From positions 1,096,001 to 1,160,000 of the forward strand of contig JACVTC010000042.1 in assembly GCA_016946835.1 (NCBI GenBank): a DNA stretch of 64,000 nt, given 5' to 3'. The notes under the pieces were generated by a model. The model was not told where the DNA came from, made no database searches, and was given only the letters and a program-made list of their open reading frames with translations. Positions 58,242 to 64,000 of this stretch are shown here, in pieces (the stretch's first letter is position 1; each line of letters starts with the position of its first letter). This stretch comes from Neocallimastix lanati (nom. inval.) (taxonomy: Eukaryota > Neocallimastigomycota > Neocallimastigomycetes > Neocallimastigales > Neocallimastigaceae). Both the position numbers and the translations under genes were made by a program.

Positions 58242-61200
58242 CTAATGGTTGACGACGTTACCAATGAATTGGCTATAACTAAAATCTTGGTAATCTTCTA
58301 GCAATTCTGTAGAGTGAGGATTGTCATCGATCACCCATTCTTGCTCTTGTTTATCGTTCTTGTACGCAACCAGATATTGATACTGTCCTCCAAGGATATG
58401 AATTATCTTTTGGTTACCTGCAGGAGCTGGTACTAATGTTTTAGGTAGTTTGTAGAATGGTTCCAATTCGCTTACATGGAACACTGGATACATATTAGGA
58501 AATGCCGAACGACTGATATCTAGCCTGTAGTTTTTCTTTTCTTCTTCGACGCCTACTACCTTGAACGGTACGTACTTCCTTGTGGTTAACTTGTAAAATG
58601 GTAAGGCATCATAGCTTTCAGGTTTCTTTTGCCATACTTTATCCAGTAACCTATTCCTGGGATAATTGTCCGTTCTTGATTAATCCATATTGTCCATGTA
58701 TCTGGTTTGGGCGATTTCTAGGATATGTTTGAGGTTGCCTAAATTATGCGCAAAGCTATCTATCATCTTTGCTTCGCCTAACGAGTGTACTAGGTCTGCT
58801 GTTTATGGGGAATTATGTACCTGGTAGTTATACAAGGTAAGGAAAGGAGATTGTTGGGTAGACGCGTGGATTGAATTGTTGTAGCAGAACTCTGCTAAGA
58901 ACAAGTTATCCATCCAGCTTTCATCATCATAGGTTTCCACAAAGCACCATAAGTTTCTACGTAGGCATTGTTCCTTTCGACTTGACCTGCTGTTTCATGG
59001 TGAAGGTGGTAGTTTACTTCTGTTCCGAAGAACTCTATTAGCTCCTTCCATACTTGACTTGTAAACTAGGTACCTCTATCGGTTGTAACAACCTTAGGGA
59101 ATCCGTGCAACCTATAAATTTCCTTTAGGAATACGTCAGCAGTCTCGTTAGCGTAGTGCACATGTTTAAATCCTATCAATTGTATCATCTTGGTTAATTT
59201 ATTAAAGCACACTAAGATTCAACCTACTCTTTTCGTTTCCCAAGCGTAACCATTATCCGTTCTTATCCTTCACTGGTAGATCTGTAATAAAATCTAGTTG
59301 TACCTCTTGCCAGGGTAATTAGCAACCAGAACTCCTACTGCAGTACCATATTCTTTGTGTCTGTCATCCTTCTTGGTAGCGCAGGTTTTACAAGCTTTCA
59401 CGAATCCTGAAATATCTTTTCTCATCTTCGGCCAGTAGAAATTCCTAGATACTAGGTCGGAAGTCTTATCAATCCCTAAATGTTGTGCGTATTCTGAATC
59501 ATGATTAAATTGAATAATTGTCTTCCTGAACGTTGTGGGCACGTAAACTTGTTCAGGGTTTTCTTTTCAAACCAGAAGACCATCTACTTCTAGCCAATGC
59601 TTCTTGTTATAGTTGTTTCTGGTGTCTTCCGATTAGTCTTTTATTATCTCTTGGGTCATTTTATCCGGTCTATAGGTCTACTTAATATCATCCATGAAAT
59701 TTGTAGCTAAGGCTATATAACTAGCTTCTCCATCTACATCATCAAATCCTACCAATTGATCGGGTTTCAATAGTCTATCTTTATAAAATTTTTTACCCTC
59801 AGTTTTCTCTATTTCTACTCTTGAGAGGGCGTCAGCGTTTCCATTCCTCTTCCCAGGTCTGTATACTATTTCAAACCAATAAGTGGAGAATAGTTCTTGC
59901 CATCTAATTTGCCTAGGAGTTAATAGTTGTGGTTTCGTAGCGAACAACAGATTCCTGTGGTCACAATAAACAATAATCTTATACTTCTCACCTTGAAGCA
60001 AGTGTCGCCATTCAGTAAAAGAAATCTTAATGGCTAATAATTCTTTTTCTTTAATCGAGTAATTTACTTCAGCCTTGCTGAGTGTCTTTGAGTAGTAATA
60101 TATAGGGTGAAGAGTACCATCGTCTCCTTTTTGTGATAGCATACCTCCTATAGCGTAATTACTAGCATCGCATTCAACAAAGAACTGTTTCTCGTGGTCA
60201 GGATACGCTAGCACTGATGGAGAGGTAAGCATTTCCTTTAGCTTGTGAAACGCGGCCAATCCTTCTTCATTCCATTCAAATTTCTTTTTCTTAGAAGTCA
60301 TCTTAAATAGCGGCTTGGCTATTTCTGAAAAGTTTTTATAAAGTACATGTAATAATTGCAAAAACCTAAGAAGCTTTGCATCTGCTTGACATTTTCTGGT
60401 TGTGGCCATTCAGCCACGACCTTGATCTTTTCTGGGTCAGTTTCTACATCATCTTTACTAACCACATGGCCTAAAAATGAAATCCTAAGATTGTGTAGCT
60501 CACACTTGGACATCTTAGCTACAAGCTTATTTTGTATTAGCTTTTTTAAAATCGTTCGAACATGCTCTACATGTTCCTCCAAAGTTTTAGAATATACGAC
60601 TATATCATCTAGGTAAACCTGACAGTACTTGCCAATATCTTCGCTAAAGATATCATTTACGAAGCTCTGAAACACGGCTGGTGAATTGGTTAAATCAAAA
60701 GGCATTACCAAATGCTCAAAGTGTTCGAACTTGGTATTGAAGGCTGTCTTATACTCTTCACCTTCGCGTATTAAAACCAAGTTATAGGCAGATTTGAGAT
60801 CAAACTTAGAGAACACTACTGTTCCATTCATGGCTTCAAATACTGCACTAATTCTTTGGATGGATTATGTTGATCTATGATCCAGTATCGTACAGCACAT
60901 TTAAATCTTGGAGCCGCTCTTTAGTACGAAGATTACTTATTTTGGATTCTGGCACAAATTCTTCGCACTCAGACCCATCTTACATCTATCTTACATCTAA
61001 AGTGCTGTCTTAGGAATTGGATTATTACTACTGGTACCTGAGTCCTTGTAATAGTTTTGCTTCTCGCTTTGTCTCGTACAGAAATCCTTACCACTATTGT
61101 GGTTATAATCATCTTTCTTAGTTTTATCATAAGTATTTTGTATGTTAGACCCTTTCCTACTAAAATCTCTTTTATCTCCTCGGCTATTGTCGCTGTTACT

Positions 61201-61420
61201 CCTTCTCTTGGCTTCTATATCCTTGGAGGGTCTTCGTGAGTCCATCATTCCTAGCAGAGCCATAATGGCTATCTTCCTCTCGCGGTCGTACTCATATCTT
61301 TCTAGGTAGTCATCTTTATAATCCGCGGGGAACGTATCGCATCTTCTAAGGTCTGCTTTTCTGTAGCCAAATCGTAAAAGGCTTCAAGAACCGAGGTGGT
61401 AGACTCGGGTTTATTACGTC
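58242..61420 (-). mobile_element. Ty3/gypsy (chromovirus-like) fossil 2
   Basis: On the minus strand in order: a Gag-like basic stretch (near 61.0-61.26 kb); reverse transcriptase (about 60.3-60.83 kb, with LVMPFDL and YLDDIVVYS); RNase H (about 59.8-60.2 kb, ECDASNYAIG); the integrase zinc-binding region (about 59.35-59.5 kb); integrase core remnants (58.6-59.2 kb); and a chromodomain-like end (VFHVSELEPF, GQYQYLVAYKND, EWVIDD). It is more GC-rich than its surroundings. It is badly broken, with more than five breaks, and clearly older than the copia element. Confidence 0.85.
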
Positions 61421-61424
61421 TATC

Positions 61425-61473
61425 TTTAAAATCAAGCAGGGGGGAACGGGGATTACCCTGCTTTGATTTTAAA
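61425..61473. repeat. GC-rich inverted repeat at the end of gypsy fossil 2
   Basis: TTTAAAATCAAGCAGGG pairs with CCCTGCTTTGATTTTAAA (one-base bulge) around a GGGGAACGGGGATTA-type loop. The retroelement similarity ends here and very AT-rich sequence starts. Confidence 0.7.
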
Positions 61474-62272
61474 TTATAAAAAATTTGTTTTATTAAAATT
61501 TTATTTATTATTTATTAATATAAAAAAATTTATTTCGAATACATATACTTAATTTTTAAGAAATTTTTACTATATTTATATTTTTTTATAAATTTAAAGT
61601 ATAATTATTTGTTTATAATTTAAGTAATTTTATAGAATTATTGAATTAATTTTATATCAATAATTCATTTTTGTTTTGATTTTTATAAATATAATAATAT
61701 AATATTTAAATATAACTTAATTAGAAATAATTATAAAATAAATATATAGAAAATAGCTTTTACTATTTTCTTTGATATTTTAAGTTAAATAAAATGTTTT
61801 TAAAGATTAATATAATAAATTTAATAATCTTTAATTATTTTAAATAATATTTGTAATTATTTTCAAAAAATAAAATAAAATTTTTATAATATTTAATTAA
61901 TAATTTTAATAGTAAATTTTATAATAATTTTTATAATAATATTTAATTAATAGTTTTAATAATTTTATAATAATATTTAATTAATAGTTTTAATAATTTT
62001 ATAATAATATTTAATTAATAGTTTTAATAATTTTATAATAATATTTAATTAATAGTTTTAATAATTCAAAATATCTTAAAAGTATATAATTTTTAATATT
62101 TACAATAATATTTTAATATATACATATGTTTAATATACAACAAATTAATTAATTAAGATTGATTTAATATTATTTACAAGTTGAATTTAATTTATATTAA
62201 AATAAATTATTTTTACAATGAGGTTTAGGTTATCAAGAATAAAGGAAAGAACACTTAATTAAAGAATAATTA
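61474..62272. other. AT-rich sequence with a 34-bp tandem repeat
   Basis: 61,938-62,066 holds about four copies of a 34-bp unit (AATATTTAATTAATAGTTTT and 14 more bases). No gene. Confidence 0.65.
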
Positions 62273-63565
62273 TGTAAAAGTTTTTTGTAGGTAGGTAAGA
62301 TTATAGTTAAATCTTATTGATTGATTAGGTAAGATTCTTGCTATATCTTTCCTTGTTTGAGTTAAATTGGTCTGGTAAATATGTTTTTATTAATTATAAC
62401 AATTAATTAAATTTAAATAATAAATAACACACACAGATTTTTATAATTAAGATTTCAATATTTAAGATTTATGTTTTATTAGAACTTTATTTAATATATA
62501 TTTTAATAATAATATTAACTAATATTAATACAAAGAATTATTTATTGTTATAATTAATTCATTAACTTTATGTTAATAGTTTAGAATTTAATAATTTTAC
62601 AAAAAATACAAAATATGGAATTTCAAATCCTTTTTATACTAAACTAAAATAATAATTAACAATATAAATAATTAATACATTCTAATCTTAATATATTCAT
62701 ACATGTATATAAACTATATAAAATATAATAATAAAATAATATTGATAAGAATCTTTAATAAAATAACTATATAAATTATTCATAAAACAATTTAATAATA
62801 AAACTAATTTAATAATAAAATATAAAATAAAATAAAAAAAATAAAATAAAATATTAAAACTAATTAAAAATTCTCTTTCGGAAATCTTTAGAATGATAAA
62901 GAATTCCTTAGAATCTTTTAGAAATAATTGAATAAAATATATAATAATAAAATATATAAAACTTATAAAACTTTTTAAAAATATTATAAAACTATTACTA
63001 ATAACTAATTCTGTATTTTTAATTAATAATACAAATTAATAATATAATTTCCAAGTTAAGAGATTTTATCTAATATAGATTTCTTAATTAATAATTTAGG
63101 TCTTAATTAAATAATTAAATTATATTTTGATATTTAAATATCTTTATAGTCCAATATCTCGTTATCTAGTCTCTTCCCTGTCTAAAAAAAAAAAAATCTC
63201 GTTATCTAGTTGTTCAATAAGGTTGATTTTAATATATGATGTAGTTCTCGTCCGTAGCTTTCCAATGAATATAATTTTAGCGGGAAATCACAATATTATA
63301 TTTCCATTATTTGTTGAGTTATCGTTGTTTTTCTTCATGTTATTTTTATCAAATTCTTAAGGGTTAAATTAAATTAAATTATCTTTAATAAATAAGTCTA
63401 AACCCTTTGGTTTCTAATTCTTTAATGTTTCTAATATTTATTTTTATAATTAAAATTGAATTAAAATAATTTTTGTCAATAACTAAATTAAATTTCAATT
63501 GATCTAATAATGAATTTTAACTTCAAATCCACTAGTATTCGTGACACGTAACCAGAGGACTATCA
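62273..63565 (-). repeat. Probable LTR-like sequence right of gypsy fossil 2
   Basis: On the minus strand it begins TGATAGTCCTCTGGTTACGT and ends CTTTTACA, with TATAAAAAGG about 935 bp from the start. It is similar in ends and layout to 56,980-58,215 but diverged inside. No shared target duplication was found, so pairing with the fossil is tentative. Confidence 0.35.
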
Positions 63566-64000
63566 TTGGATAGGCTCGGAGTTACCATGTGTAAAATAAA
63601 CTAATAGCTTAGGTCGGTGTGGACAGACTATTTTTTATTTTACGCAAATTTATTATATTAACACTATAATTAATTATTAACTAAAACACTAAAACTAAAA
63701 ACTAATTTAATTTTTTGTTTTATAAAAATTCCTTTATTAATATTTCTTATTTATCAAATTTAACTATACTATAAATCAACAATCACTTAACTGGGTACCG
63801 TATGGTCCTTTACCGGAAAGCCTACTAGCAGTTAAGATTTTTAAATAAAATTTAAAATAAAATTGTTTTATAAAAAAATAACTATTCTAATAATAGTTAT
63901 AATACTAATTAATAAAATATAAAATCTATACTATCTATACTATACTATACCATACTTTTCTATACTATTTTCCAACTATCGTTCAATAGTTGAAAATTAA
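63566..64000. other. AT-rich sequence, no gene recognised
   Basis: Contains an inverted repeat GTAAAATAAA/TTTATTTTAC at 63,591-63,645 with a GC-richer loop. Nothing else is identified. Confidence 0.5.

Noticed and set aside
63127-63360. A 77-codon plus-strand open frame
   Set aside because: No recognisable domain and lies in LTR-like sequence; best treated as chance.

Overview
This window looks like nuclear DNA from an anaerobic gut fungus (Neocallimastigomycota) or a close early-diverging relative. It is extremely AT-rich, with long A and T runs, long (TTTTA)n arrays, and several copies of an AAA-ATPase-like / PD-(D/E)XK nuclease gene family that is heavily expanded in those fungi. The organism call is an inference; no rRNA or single-copy marker gene is present. 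I see no ordinary metabolic gene. The window is a gene-family cluster plus a deeply nested transposon graveyard.

Layout. From 1 to 12.8 kb: a family fragment on the minus strand, an intact member (1,711-3,468), a copy split by a (TTTTA)n array (4,392-8,205) and a second intact member (10,908-12,662), separated by shared non-coding modules. From 12.8 to 27.5 kb: LTR-retrotransposon territory, with a solo LTR, a Ty3/gypsy fossil with both LTRs (14.7-20.0 kb), an antisense LTR piece, a nearly whole Ty1/copia element with 220-bp LTRs and a readable 5-bp target duplication (21,863-26,584), and a gypsy integrase relic. From 27.7 to 35.0 kb: the same gene family in the opposite orientation, with one intact member (30,880-32,658) and two decayed ones, carrying the same flanking modules as the left cluster.

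From 35.0 to 45.1 kb: two Mutator-like DNA transposons (MULEs). One (40,126-45,085) keeps both ends, an 8-bp target duplication and a transposase interrupted by a single stop. Each carries a (TTTTA)n compound array near its right end. A recent tRNA-derived SINE with a perfect 15-bp target duplication sits at 35,242-35,714. From 45.1 to 55.2 kb: a third MULE is interrupted by a Gag-protease-only LTR element. Its own right LTR is interrupted in turn by three LTR units stacked at one TTTTA target. From 55.2 to 64 kb: LTR fragments and a much-broken gypsy element on the minus strand.

The best candidates for something new are these: the AAA-ATPase/nuclease genes spreading as a module with conserved flanks, mosaic gene conversion and a poly(A) leader directly against the ATG; the serial re-use of one TTTTA site by LTR units; RNA polymerase III A/B boxes inside an LTR; and a run of hairpins in the leader of the first gypsy element.
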